Source: Corynebacterium marinum DSM 44953 (lineage in GTDB: Bacteria > Actinomycetota > Actinomycetes > Mycobacteriales > Mycobacteriaceae). From it: DNA of 64,000 bases. A model generated the notes under the pieces. The model saw only the letters and a list, made by a program, of their open reading frames with translations, was not told the origin of the DNA and ran no database searches. Position 1 is the first letter of the stretch. Each line of letters begins with the position of its first letter. Position numbers and translations under genes: made by a program. Below are positions 9,807-17,734 of the stretch, in pieces. Where the stretch lies: the NCBI RefSeq assembly GCF_000835165.1, contig NZ_CP007790.1, forward strand, positions 806,001 to 870,000. The letters run 5' to 3'.

Positions 9807-10095
9807 GAAGTGGGCTCCGATCCATCCGGGAGAAATCCTGATGGAGGATTTCATCAAGGGCTTTGGTATTACCCAGAACCGCCTCGCCGTTGCGATCGGA
9901 GTTCCGCCTCGCCGCATCAACGAGATCGTCCACGGAAAGCGCGCGATCACAGCGGATACGGCGTTGCGCCTCGGACGTTACTTTGGTGTGGAGAGCAGGT
10001 TCTGGCTCAACCTTCAGGCGCAGTACGACCTTGAGGTTGCGGAGGGCAAAGTTGCGGACCAGCTCAATGAAATTGAACCGCTGAGGACGGCGTGA
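9781..10095 (+). CDS. higA: HigA-type antitoxin (XRE family)
   Basis: A 104-residue antitoxin with a helix-turn-helix domain: HPGEILMEDFIKGFGITQNRLAVAIGVPPRRINEIVHGKRAIT, then the HigA signature ADTALRLGRYFGVESRFWLNLQAQYDLEVA. It neutralises HigB and normally represses the operon. The ATG at 9781 lies inside higB. Its stop TGA overlaps the next gene's ATG by one base (TGATG), so a third protein is made from the same transcript. Confidence 0.92.
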   Translation: MLNSSITTEKWAPIHPGEILMEDFIKGFGITQNRLAVAIGVPPRRINEIVHGKRAITADTALRLGRYFGVESRFWLNLQAQYDLEVAEGKVADQLNEIEPLRTA

Positions 10096-10781
10096 TGGAT
10101 GACTCCGAAAGTCTCACGCAACTCGCGTCCCAGGCAACGGCGCTCGAGCGCTCATTGCATGAACTTCTGGTGCGACGTCGTTTCGCTCCTGCTGAGGCCC
10201 TGCCAGAAGTAGATGAGGAGATTAGTCGGGTTCTGGATCGTCGAAAGGTGGTTTCTGATCAGGCTGCAGCGATTACCGCGTGCCAGATCGAGAAAAGACT
10301 TCGCAAGGCCCGGGCCTTAGCTGATCCAGATGGTCCTCGGCTGGACATGGGCAATTTTGTGCGTGCCCTGGATCGAGGACTTGGTTGGCGGCGGGATGAG
10401 AGCTGTTATATCGAAGACGGCATCAGAAAGCTTCCGACGCTGCGCGTTGTCGCCGCCTGGGATGATGGAGAGTTCATCCACTTCGTAATTCACGTTCTCG
10501 CCGGAACCCAAGAAGGATTCTTGGGTTATTGCTACGAAGACGATCCCTCCCGGTGGTCGTGGCAGGTTGCTGATATTGAGATGCAGGAAGTGAGTGCGCT
10601 CAGTGACCTGTGGTTCTATGGTGAGAACCTCGTGCCGAAGATTGAGGGTGCAGAAGCGGAAGAGGTTCGATGGCAGCGTCCGGTCCCCGATAAGTTTCTC
10701 CCGGCGAGTATGGAGGAGCTGCGTTCGTTTGAGCTGGGAAAATGTGCGTGGATCAACCCCGAATATTTTCATACGGCATAG
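10095..10781 (+). CDS. Unrecognised third gene of the higBA operon
   Basis: A 228-residue soluble protein of no family I recognise. The first ~100 residues look helical and charged (ESLTQLASQATALERSLHEL, then IEKRLRKARALADPDG), suggesting a coiled coil. The rest looks like an alpha/beta domain rich in aromatics and acids (VVAAWDDGEFIHFVIHVLAG, LGYCYEDDPSRWSWQVADIE, LWFYGENLVPK). No signal peptide or membrane helix is seen. It overlaps the higA stop by one base; a GTG at 10092 is an alternative start. Codon use is A/T-richer than in neighbouring core genes, as in higBA, so the three probably arrived together. It could be an accessory to the toxin-antitoxin pair or unrelated cargo. Confidence 0.75.
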   Translation: MDDSESLTQLASQATALERSLHELLVRRRFAPAEALPEVDEEISRVLDRRKVVSDQAAAITACQIEKRLRKARALADPDGPRLDMGNFVRALDRGLGWRRDESCYIEDGIRKLPTLRVVAAWDDGEFIHFVIHVLAGTQEGFLGYCYEDDPSRWSWQVADIEMQEVSALSDLWFYGENLVPKIEGAEAEEVRWQRPVPDKFLPASMEELRSFELGKCAWINPEYFHTA

Positions 10782-10820
10782 AACAACTTTCCCAGTGACG
10801 TTGCTTGTCGACGTAACCCG

Positions 10821-10844
10821 GCGGAGTTCAAGTTCCACGTCTAG
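10821..10844 (+). repeat. Direct repeat copy 2: displaced ychF 3' tail
   Basis: It reads as EFKFHV-stop in the ychF frame sense, almost identical to the real end of ychF (EFKFNV-stop). It lies 12 bases before a strong terminator, as expected of the original gene end. Confidence 0.65.
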
Positions 10845-10856
10845 CTCCACGACAGT

Positions 10857-10898
10857 CCGGCGCGTCACTCTCCAAGGTGACGCGCCGGTTTTCTCTTT
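10857..10898 (+). terminator. Rho-independent terminator
   Basis: CCGGCGCGTCAC (10857-10868) pairs with GTGACGCGCCGG (10877-10888) around an 8-base loop, followed by TTTTCTCTTT. It probably belonged to ychF before the higBA segment was inserted, and now ends the higBA transcript. Confidence 0.9.
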
Positions 10899-11017
10899 CC
10901 GAGGCGAACCACAGAGGATTGTGGAAAGCCCCCGTCTCCGGAATCGCAGATTCACTAGGGTGGGGCACACGTGAGAGCAGAGCAGCTCTGTCCAGATCCC
11001 GAACAGGAGCTTCAGTA

Positions 11018-11458
11018 ATGAGTTTCAATGTCTATCTTTCCGGCGAAATCCACACCGACTGGCGCGAAGAAATCCAGCGCGGTGCCGAGGCCGCCGGGCT
11101 CGACGTGGTGTTCACCGCGCCGGTGACGGACCATCCCGCGAGCGACGCCGCCGGCGACCATCTGGGCGAGGCTGAGAGCCAGTTCTGGCGTGATCACCAG
11201 TCCGCCAAGGTCAATGCCATCCGCACGCGCACCCTGATTGAGCAGAGTGATCTGGTGGTGGTGCGGTTCGGGGACAAGTACAAGCAGTGGAACGCTGCCT
11301 TCGATGCCGGTTACTGCGCCGCGCTGGGCAAGCCCTATGTGACCCTGCATGAGGCGGACATCGTCCATCCGCTCAAGGAGGTTGATGCAGAGGCGCAGGC
11401 CTGGTGCACCACCACCGACCAGGTGGTGGAGATCCTGCGGTACGTGCTCAAGGCGTAG
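11018..11458 (+). CDS. ytoQ: YtoQ family protein
   Basis: A 146-residue protein matching the YtoQ family, whose fold resembles nucleoside deoxyribosyltransferases. Recognisable parts are the N-terminal FNVYLSGEIHTDWREEI, the central HPASDAAGDHLGEAESQFWRDHQSAKVNAIRTR and the C-terminal GYCAALGKPYVTLH with HPLKEVDAEAQAW. The reaction is not established. The ATG at 11018 follows AGGAG. A TAGGGT box about 55 bases upstream may be the promoter. The gene stands alone after the terminator that closes the higBA segment. Confidence 0.85.
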   Translation: MSFNVYLSGEIHTDWREEIQRGAEAAGLDVVFTAPVTDHPASDAAGDHLGEAESQFWRDHQSAKVNAIRTRTLIEQSDLVVVRFGDKYKQWNAAFDAGYCAALGKPYVTLHEADIVHPLKEVDAEAQAWCTTTDQVVEILRYVLKA

Positions 11459-11659
11459 CCTGGCGGACCAGATCAACGCGGATGGGTGATTTCTCCGGGG
11501 CGAAGTGGCCACGGTCAACGGCGCTCAAGCGGATTCCGGTCATCCAAGGTGGCCGAGGTGAAGTTCAACGCGTAGCGGCACGGGCGCGGCACGGGGCATC
11601 TGCTGCTGCCACGCCCGCGACGCCCGCCACGCCCGGCGCAGAAGGAGGAGTCACAGGCG
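11459..11659 (+). other. Intergenic stretch with weak third copy of the ychF-like tail
   Basis: At 11550-11576 one frame reads VAEVKFNA-stop, resembling the ychF tail, but nucleotide identity is low (about 19 of 27). The part before the next gene is low-complexity (ACGCCCGC-type repeats). No other feature seen. Confidence 0.2.
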
Positions 11660-12217
11660 ATGACGTCACCCGACAACATTCTGCTGCATCTCCGCGAGGA
11701 AGAAGAGCACCAGGTGCGTGAGGTGTTCGCGCATCTGGCGGAGCGTGGGTTCCCCGCGCAGAAGCAGACGCCGCACATCACCGTGACGTTTTCTTCGGCC
11801 ATGCCGGGCGACGTCGTACGGCGCGCCGCCGATCTTCTCCCGCCCCTGATCCCCGCCCGTTTTGAGCGGGTGGGCACCGTCGTATTCGGCACGCAACGCA
11901 AACAGACCGTCGCATGGTTGCTCGAAACCTCCGACGAACTGGAGATTGCGGCCCGTGAGATCAGTGACCTCAATCCCAGTGGGCGTGGCCCCCGATGGAC
12001 TCCACATCTGACGATGGGGCTGCGGCTGCCGCAGGAGGTCGTGCCCGACTACATCCGTGCGCTCAACGAGGTGACTTCTTCCCGTCTCAGGGAGGTGGAG
12101 GTTGTCCGGGCCGCGCTCTGGCGACCGGGTCCCCGGGAACTCACGGTCCTCGCCGGGGAGAGCTTCGCTGAGGGGACAGACATGAAGGTCGAGAGCGGCC
12201 CCGGCCGTCGGCCCTGA
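11660..12217 (+). CDS. 2'-5' RNA ligase / cyclic phosphodiesterase family protein
   Basis: A 185-residue member of the 2H phosphoesterase superfamily (LigT-like). The two catalytic His-x-Thr motifs are visible: TPHITVTF near residue 38 and TPHLTMGL near residue 115. Such enzymes open 2',3'-cyclic phosphates or join RNA ends; the natural substrate is usually unknown. The ATG at 11660 follows a strong AAGGAGGAG site. The C-terminal ~15 residues are probably disordered. Confidence 0.8.
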   Translation: MTSPDNILLHLREEEEHQVREVFAHLAERGFPAQKQTPHITVTFSSAMPGDVVRRAADLLPPLIPARFERVGTVVFGTQRKQTVAWLLETSDELEIAAREISDLNPSGRGPRWTPHLTMGLRLPQEVVPDYIRALNEVTSSRLREVEVVRAALWRPGPRELTVLAGESFAEGTDMKVESGPGRRP

Positions 12218-12291
12218 GCAATCAGATCCTCAGCACCGTTGAGGAGGCGTCGCTCCGAGAATGCGGGGCCACTGCCCTCGTGCGCGGCCAC

Positions 12292-12780
12292 TCAGGGGAC
12301 CGGGGCGAAGACGAGCAGTTCCCCGCCGTCGCCGTCACCCAGTCGAAGCTTCGTGTCCACCAACTCGTAGCTGCGGACGTCCTCGATCGAGTCGAGGAAC
12401 CTCCGCTCGAAGACCATCGCGGCTGGCGCGCCTCCTCTCTCGGTCACTGCGAGCTCATCGAACTTGAAGAACCCGTTCGCCTTCCACGTGTAGGTGCCCT
12501 GATAGCTGTTGACCCCGGTGCTGCCGGACACATCGCCGGCGTCGAGAGTCATGGTGACGATCAGGCCGGGGTTGCCTGAAGAGGGGCCGGCGGATGCTCC
12601 GAAATCCTGGAACCGCCAGGTCCCGTCGAGCGCCTCGTTGCGCCCGCCGGAAATGATCCCGCATCCCGGTAGGAGGAGCAGCAGGGACAGCATAAGTGCA
12701 CCCAGCCGGACGTTGCATGCCGTGTGAACCGGGTGGTCAACTGCACGGCGCCGCGCCGCCCCGGCCATGTCCTCAGCCAA
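12292..12780 (-). CDS. META-domain lipoprotein
   Basis: A small secreted lipoprotein with a hydrophobic segment ending in the lipobox-like LLPGC, then a META (HslJ-like) domain: LDGTWRFQDFG, the central GSTGVNSYQGTYT and the closing ERRFLDSIEDVRSYELVDTKLRL. META proteins sit in the envelope with no defined reaction. The start is uncertain. A TTG at 12780 overlaps the upstream gene by 8 bases with GAGG before it, while an ATG at 12693 would give a very short signal peptide. The mature protein is the same either way. Confidence 0.7.
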   Translation of the reverse strand: MAEDMAGAARRRAVDHPVHTACNVRLGALMLSLLLLLPGCGIISGGRNEALDGTWRFQDFGASAGPSSGNPGLIVTMTLDAGDVSGSTGVNSYQGTYTWKANGFFKFDELAVTERGGAPAAMVFERRFLDSIEDVRSYELVDTKLRLGDGDGGELLVFAPVP

Positions 12781-13147
12781 GGTTGGCCTCGAACCCGAGT
12801 CCCGCCAGCACGTTCATCGCGATGAAAGCCAGCGCAATGATGCCCAACAGGACCGCCGGCACCCACCCGCGGCGGTCACCCCGGGAGGCGGCGCGCCGTG
12901 CGAACCACGCAGACACCACGGCCGGGACACAGAACACCAGCAGCGCCGGGATCGTGGCGACCAGGATCGCCCACAGCGGGGCGTCACTGTCCGCCCCGCC
13001 GACGGGATACCCCAGGAGCCCGATGAGCCCTTCCCCCACGAGGAAGGCCAGACCGAAGGCAACCGGGAGCAGGAGCACACTCAACCAGGCGTAGCGCACG
13101 TCCCGGCCCGGACCGTCACCCGGGTGACGGGTGGATGTGGTCGACAT
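12773..13147 (-). CDS. Small hypothetical membrane protein
   Basis: A 124-residue protein with three hydrophobic helices (WLSVLLLPVAFGLAFLVGEG, LWAILVATIPALLVFCVPAV, VPAVLLGIIALAFIAMNVLA) and a basic loop between the second and third (RRAASRGDRRG). The family is not recognised. The ATG at 13147 follows GGAGGTGAGGA. Its stop overlaps the META lipoprotein start by 8 bases, so the two envelope proteins are probably made together. Confidence 0.65.
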   Translation of the reverse strand: MSTTSTRHPGDGPGRDVRYAWLSVLLLPVAFGLAFLVGEGLIGLLGYPVGGADSDAPLWAILVATIPALLVFCVPAVVSAWFARRAASRGDRRGWVPAVLLGIIALAFIAMNVLAGLGFEANLG

Positions 13148-13366
13148 TCCTCACCTCCGTGTGCGGAAGAACCCCGGACCGGGGATCCTGCTTCCATTGT
13201 CGTACGTGGGCGGGGTGTCCACAACGGCACCGGGTGATGAGATGCGGCATATCCGCCCCCTGACGGATGGGGGTGTCCACCAAACAAGGGACGGCCCCCA
13301 GCGACCATCCCCATGATGGGGACACCATGAAAGTAACGGGACGCATGATCCCGTAGCCCTCGCCCT
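13148..13366. other. Intergenic region with repeated GGTGTCC motif
   Basis: It holds GGTGTCC at 13214 and 13272 and its complement GGACACC at 13320-13326, with a further GGTGTCC at 13371 inside the next gene. It also has a short palindrome CCCCAT-G-ATGGGG near 13310. No convincing gene. Confidence 0.25.
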
Positions 13367-14047
13367 CTACGGTGTCCGCCGGAACACGAGCAGCGCGTCG
13401 CGGGTCAGGTCCTGTGGCAGTCTGTCCCATTCGATCTCCACGAGGGCGGCGCGGCGGAGATGCGCATCGAGAACCATGGCGCAGTCATCGATGAGATGCG
13501 TCTGGTCGCCCTCGTGGAAGATGTCCGCCACGTTCCACACCAGGTACCCGCCCGGGTGGAGAAGCCGCGCGCACTGCTTTGCCACTGCGCCGAGTTCCCT
13601 CAGGTAACGGGGGTAGTTGCCGCCGTCCTCCTCGTAGGCGGTGAGGGGGTCTGCGTCGTGGTGGGTGGCTGTCATGTAGGGCGGCGAACTGAGCACCAGG
13701 TCGACACCGTTGCCGGGGTCCGTCAGCCGTGGCAGCAGTTCACGGGCGTCCCCTTCGATGACCACGGCGCCGGGCGTGTGTCGGCGGATGTGCTCGACAC
13801 GTTCGGGGAGCAGTTCCACACCGACACCCCGTCTCCCCAGACGCACCGCGCGGTCGAGGGTGGTGCCGAAACCTGCGAAAGGATCCAACACCAGGTCACC
13901 GGGGTTGGTGCAGCACTCGATGACGTGGTCCACGATCGCGGGGATCATGTGGACGTCCTCCTCCGCGCCGGGCGGCCGCTCGGACAAGAAGGTCTCGTGG
14001 GAAGCGGCAAGCCGGGCATCCACAGGGCTATCCGGCGAAGTGTCCAT
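13367..14047 (-). CDS. Orphan DNA methyltransferase (N4-cytosine/N6-adenine type)
   Basis: A 226-residue S-adenosylmethionine-dependent DNA amino-methyltransferase. Motif I is DPFAGFGTT (residues 55-63). The catalytic motif IV is SPPY (121-124), a form more common in N4-cytosine enzymes but also found in adenine enzymes. The binding-site segment GVGVELLPERVEHIRRHTPG and the closing RDALLVFRR are family-like. There is little room for a target-recognition domain. No endonuclease or specificity gene is adjacent. The ATG at 14047 is favoured by a TAAGCT box 7 bases upstream. Confidence 0.8.
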   Translation of the reverse strand: MDTSPDSPVDARLAASHETFLSERPPGAEEDVHMIPAIVDHVIECCTNPGDLVLDPFAGFGTTLDRAVRLGRRGVGVELLPERVEHIRRHTPGAVVIEGDARELLPRLTDPGNGVDLVLSSPPYMTATHHDADPLTAYEEDGGNYPRYLRELGAVAKQCARLLHPGGYLVWNVADIFHEGDQTHLIDDCAMVLDAHLRRAALVEIEWDRLPQDLTRDALLVFRRTP

Positions 14048-14054
14048 GGAGGGC

Positions 14055-14060
14055 AGCTTA
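14055..14060 (-). promoter_or_regulatory. Predicted -10 box of the DNA methyltransferase, leaderless
   Basis: TAAGCT on the minus strand ends 7 bases before the ATG at 14047. Confidence 0.45.
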
Positions 14061-14149
14061 GTTGGGGCGGTTCCTGGCCCGGACACGGCCGGCGTCTGTG
14101 GGGCGTCGATAAGCGATCGCGTCGGCGGCGTTCTCGCTGGGCTGAGCCC

Positions 14150-14268
14150 ATGACCGCACTGGAACGGTCTACCGGGCCGTCGCGGAACGCGCGGGCGAAC
14201 CGCTCTTCGAGACTCTGATGGCGGGCACCTACGTGCTGATCGCCGGCACCCCGCGCCTCGCTCTCTAA
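14150..14268 (+). pseudogene. Possible LysR N-terminal remnant
   Basis: An ATG at 14150 begins MTALERSTG. One frame over, the text reads VYRAVAERAGEPLFETLMAG then TYVLIAGT, resembling the end of a LysR helix-turn-helix (ERxxGxPLFER...LTxAG). A frameshift and truncation would be needed, so the call is weak. Confidence 0.2.
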
Positions 14269-14320
14269 CAGCAGACCACCGCCACCCACTGAACCGGTTC
14301 CGGTGCGGGCGATGGCCGAG

Positions 14321-14326
14321 TACCGT
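14321..14326 (+). promoter_or_regulatory. Predicted -10 box of the SulP gene, leaderless
   Basis: TACCGT ends 7 bases before the ATG at 14334 and selects that start over GTG 14325 and ATG 14328. Confidence 0.4.
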
Positions 14327-14333
14327 GATGGTT

Positions 14334-16145
14334 ATGACCAGTGACAGGCCGGTGTGGGAGCGCTATCTCCCCGGAATCGGCGTACTCCGGCGCTATGAGC
14401 GCTCCTGGCTGCGCGGCGACGTCGTCGCGGGTGTGACCGTCGCCGCCTACCTGGTCCCCCAGGTGATGGCCTACGCGGTCATCGCAGGCCTGCCCGCCGT
14501 GGTCGGGCTCTGGGCGATCCTCGCGCCGATGCTCATCTATTTCGTCCTGGGCACCTCGCGCAAGCTGTCGATCGGCCCGGAGTCGACGACGGCGCTCATG
14601 ACGGCGGCCGGCGTCGGCGCACTGGTGGGGGCTGCGGGCGGGCCGGAACGGTACGCAGAGGTCGCCGCCGTTTTGGCGATCGCCGTCGGAATCGTCTGCG
14701 TGGTCGGGTTTGTCGCCCGGCTGGGTTTCCTCACCTCACTCCTGTCCCGTCCCGTCCTGATCGGCTACCTGATCGGCATTGCGCTGCTCATGATCGTCAG
14801 TCAGCTCGGAAAGATCACCAAGCTGGAAGTCGAGGGGGAGAGCACCGGGGATGAGGTGGTCTCGTTTCTCGGCCAGGTGGCCCAGGCGCACCTGCCGACG
14901 GTGGCGCTCGGGTTGACCGTTCTGGTGCTGCTCTACCTGGTGAACTGGCTGGCCCCCACACTGCCGGGGCCGTTGATGGTGCTGTTGCTCGGGGCCGCGG
15001 TCGTCGCAATCTTCGGGCTGGAGCGTTACGGGCTGGAGGTCATCGGGGAGGTTCCCCGTGGACTGCCCGAGCCCCGGCTCCCCAACCTCGGCGACCTCGA
15101 GGTCTGGTCACTGCTGCCTTATGCCCTGGGCATCGCTGTGGTGGGCTTCTCGGACAACATCCTCACCGGCCGGGCGTTCGCGTCGGGGCGGGACGAGGTC
15201 ATCGACTCTAACCAGGAGTTGCTCGCATTGGGCACCGCCAACCTGGCCAACGGCTTCCTCCAGGGCTTCCCCGTCTCATCCAGCGGGTCCCGGACCGTGC
15301 TCGGCGACGCGGCCGGGGCCAGGACGCAGGTGCACTCCCTTGTTGCGCTCCTCGCGGTGGTGATGGTCCTCCTCTTCGCCGGACCCGTGCTGGAGTCCTT
15401 CCCGGATGCCGCGCTGGGCGCGCTGGTCATCTACGCCGCGACCCGCCTGATCGACGTCGGGGAGATCCGTCGCATCGGCCGCTTCCGTCGCAGCGAGCTC
15501 ATGATCACGGCCGCCACCGCCGCCGCCGTCGTCTTCTTCGGCGTTCTGGGGGGCATCGGCTTCGCCGTAGCGCTGTCGATCCTGGATCTGCTCCGGCGCA
15601 TCACGAGGCCCCAGGCGGACGTCCTCGGCTACGCGCCCGGTGTGCCTGGCATGCACAGCCTGGACGACTACCCGGAGGCGGCCTCGGTCCGCGGGCTCGT
15701 GGTCTTCCGCTACGACTCGCCCCTGTTCTTCGCCAACGCGGACAACTTCCTGGAGCAGGCGATGTCGGCGGTCGACGACGCGGATCAGCCGGTGGTGTGG
15801 TTCCTGCTCAACGCCGAGGCGAACACCGAGATCGACCTGACAGCGGTCGACGTTCTGGAGGAGCTGCGCACCCGGCTCGAGCAGCGCGGCATCCGCTTCA
15901 CCATGGCGCGAGTCAAGCAGGACCTGTACCGGAGCCTCGAGCCCACGGGTTTTATCGAGCGCGTCGGCGCCGAGAACATCTTCGCCACCCTCCCGACCGG
16001 TGTGCGGGAGTACGCGCGGCGCTACCGCGCCGAACACGGTGAGCTGCCCGCCGGGGTGCCCCGGGACGTCGTCGAGTCCGCATCGCCGCCCGGTCCGGTG
16101 CCCTTCAGCCCCGACCGCCCGGATCGTCCTCAGCGGAACTCGTAA
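14334..16145 (+). CDS. SulP family inorganic anion transporter with STAS domain
   Basis: A 603-residue SLC26/SulP permease that probably imports sulfate, bicarbonate or another small anion. The N-terminal membrane part has the family signatures (RGDVVAGVTVAAYLVPQVMA, GLWAILAPMLIYFVLGTS with LSIGPESTTALM, and a later NQELLALGTANLANGFLQGF). About ten to fourteen helices are followed by a cytoplasmic STAS domain from about residue 440 (GLVVFRYDSPLFFANADNF, DLTAVDVLEELRTRL). The 3' end overlaps the convergent nucleotidase gene by 16 bases. Specificity cannot be read from the sequence. Confidence 0.92.
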   Translation: MTSDRPVWERYLPGIGVLRRYERSWLRGDVVAGVTVAAYLVPQVMAYAVIAGLPAVVGLWAILAPMLIYFVLGTSRKLSIGPESTTALMTAAGVGALVGAAGGPERYAEVAAVLAIAVGIVCVVGFVARLGFLTSLLSRPVLIGYLIGIALLMIVSQLGKITKLEVEGESTGDEVVSFLGQVAQAHLPTVALGLTVLVLLYLVNWLAPTLPGPLMVLLLGAAVVAIFGLERYGLEVIGEVPRGLPEPRLPNLGDLEVWSLLPYALGIAVVGFSDNILTGRAFASGRDEVIDSNQELLALGTANLANGFLQGFPVSSSGSRTVLGDAAGARTQVHSLVALLAVVMVLLFAGPVLESFPDAALGALVIYAATRLIDVGEIRRIGRFRRSELMITAATAAAVVFFGVLGGIGFAVALSILDLLRRITRPQADVLGYAPGVPGMHSLDDYPEAASVRGLVVFRYDSPLFFANADNFLEQAMSAVDDADQPVVWFLLNAEANTEIDLTAVDVLEELRTRLEQRGIRFTMARVKQDLYRSLEPTGFIERVGAENIFATLPTGVREYARRYRAEHGELPAGVPRDVVESASPPGPVPFSPDRPDRPQRNS

Positions 16146-17734
16146 CCCTCGATGTGCTTCTGGCCCAGGAGGCGGTCGGGCAGGTCCTCGGCCACGCAGC
16201 GGCCCTCGAGGTCGTACGTGACCTCGCCCGCGGCGAGGAACTCCTCAAGTGCGTCGTGGAGGGTGAACCCCAGCAGGCGGGGATCCGCCACGTTCCTGAG
16301 CCTGCACAGTGTGGTCGGCGGGTCGCCGTCGCGCCCGCAGGCCGCCACGACGTAGGTTTCCTCCGGGTCGAGCGGGCGCCCGCCGATCTCGACGGAACGC
16401 AGGCGGTGTCCCATGGGCGCTTCGGAGACGAACCGCACCCGCATTCCCGCGAATCGCACGACCCAACCGCCGAACACTTCGTCGGCCCGTGGGGAGAAAA
16501 CGTTGTTCAATTCCTTCTCGAGCCACGTGCGGATCTGCGCCCCCGTGACGCTTCCCACCTTGACCTCGGAGTTCTCCGGCAGCATCGACCACAGGAACTG
16601 CCTGTCGATGGCCGCGCTCCCGCCCTCGTCGGGGACGAGCGGCGGGCAGAACCGGAAACCGTTGGACAGCGCGATGTCGAGCTTCCCGCCGGCAGCTTCC
16701 AGCGTCGTGGACGCTGCGGCGAACAGGGCGTCGGTGATGAGGTTGTCCATCGGTGTCTCGAGCACGTAGTAGCGCTGCAGCGCGCTCGCGGTGGTCCCGA
16801 TCTGCTCCTCCAGTTCCGGGTGGCCGGCGCGGAGTTTATCGACGATCGCCCGGACTTCACTGTCCTCCGGCAGGTCCCCAGGGACGTCCATCAGCTCGTA
16901 GCCGACCTCGCGGACACCCTCCGCATCCACCGCCAGGTCGAGGCGGCCGACGAAGGAGCCGAAGGCGCCGGGTTCCGTGACACGTGCGAACCTGCCCTGC
17001 AGCGGCTGCCGGACGCGTTCGTGGGTGTCGCCGCCGAGGATGTAATCGACTCCCTCGGTGAAGCCCTCGTCCGCGAGCGCCACCTGCGGCGCGATGCCCA
17101 GGTGCCCCATGACGAGCACCACCTGGCAGCCTTCCTCCTCCCGGAGGCGTCGCACCCAGTGGGCCATGCTCTGGGCCGGGCGCGTCATGGCGATGCCGCG
17201 GCTGTAGGCAGGGGCCTGCCGCTTGGTGAGGTTGGGGTCGTTGTAGGCGAGGATTCCCACCCGGATGCCGTCGCGCTCGACCACAGTGAAGGGGGAGAAC
17301 AGGTGGTTGCCCACGACGTCGTTGCCCAGCGGCTGAGATTCGCCTTCCCCGGGTTCGGCGTGGTGCATGTTGGTGCACACCATGGTGCAGGCGTACTCCG
17401 CACCGACCTCCAGCAGCCTGTCCTTGCCGAAGACCACTTCCCAGTTGCCCGGCATGAGCACGTCGTAGCCGAGCGCGTTCATGACCGGCACCATCGCCTG
17501 TCCTCGGGTCAGCTGGGTCCAGCCGCTGCCCTGGAAGCAGTCGCCGTTGTCCACGACGATGGTGTTGGGGTTCTCCGCCCGCACCCGGTCGAAGAGGGTC
17601 CTGATCCGGGCCACCCCGCCGGCCTGCCGGTACGTCGGCTGACCGTCCTCGAGGTAGAACTCGTCGTGGGTCTCCAGCTGCCCGTGCAGGTCAGCGGTCT
17701 GCAGAATCGTGAGTCGTGTCGTCGTCATGGTCAT
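16130..17734 (-). CDS. Metallophosphatase / 5'-nucleotidase
   Basis: A 534-residue bifunctional-type metallophosphoesterase. The N-terminal half holds the dimetal motifs: LQTADLHGQ, VVDNGDCFQGS, MPGNWEVVFG, VLVMGHLG and LGGDTHERV. The C-terminal half is the 5'-nucleotidase domain (ETPMDNLITDALFAAAS, ALSNGFRFCPPLVPDEGG). There is no signal peptide or membrane anchor, unlike secreted UshA-type enzymes, so it should be cytoplasmic. The start overlaps the preceding DJ-1 gene's stop in an ATGA arrangement; a second ATG lies two codons on. Confidence 0.85.
   Translation of the reverse strand: MTMTTTRLTILQTADLHGQLETHDEFYLEDGQPTYRQAGGVARIRTLFDRVRAENPNTIVVDNGDCFQGSGWTQLTRGQAMVPVMNALGYDVLMPGNWEVVFGKDRLLEVGAEYACTMVCTNMHHAEPGEGESQPLGNDVVGNHLFSPFTVVERDGIRVGILAYNDPNLTKRQAPAYSRGIAMTRPAQSMAHWVRRLREEEGCQVVLVMGHLGIAPQVALADEGFTEGVDYILGGDTHERVRQPLQGRFARVTEPGAFGSFVGRLDLAVDAEGVREVGYELMDVPGDLPEDSEVRAIVDKLRAGHPELEEQIGTTASALQRYYVLETPMDNLITDALFAAASTTLEAAGGKLDIALSNGFRFCPPLVPDEGGSAAIDRQFLWSMLPENSEVKVGSVTGAQIRTWLEKELNNVFSPRADEVFGGWVVRFAGMRVRFVSEAPMGHRLRSVEIGGRPLDPEETYVVAACGRDGDPPTTLCRLRNVADPRLLGFTLHDALEEFLAAGEVTYDLEGRCVAEDLPDRLLGQKHIEGYEFR

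Noticed and set aside
13116..13430. Open frame of about 100 codons between the small membrane protein and the methyltransferase
   Set aside because: No ribosome-binding site, overlaps both neighbours and has no family resemblance.
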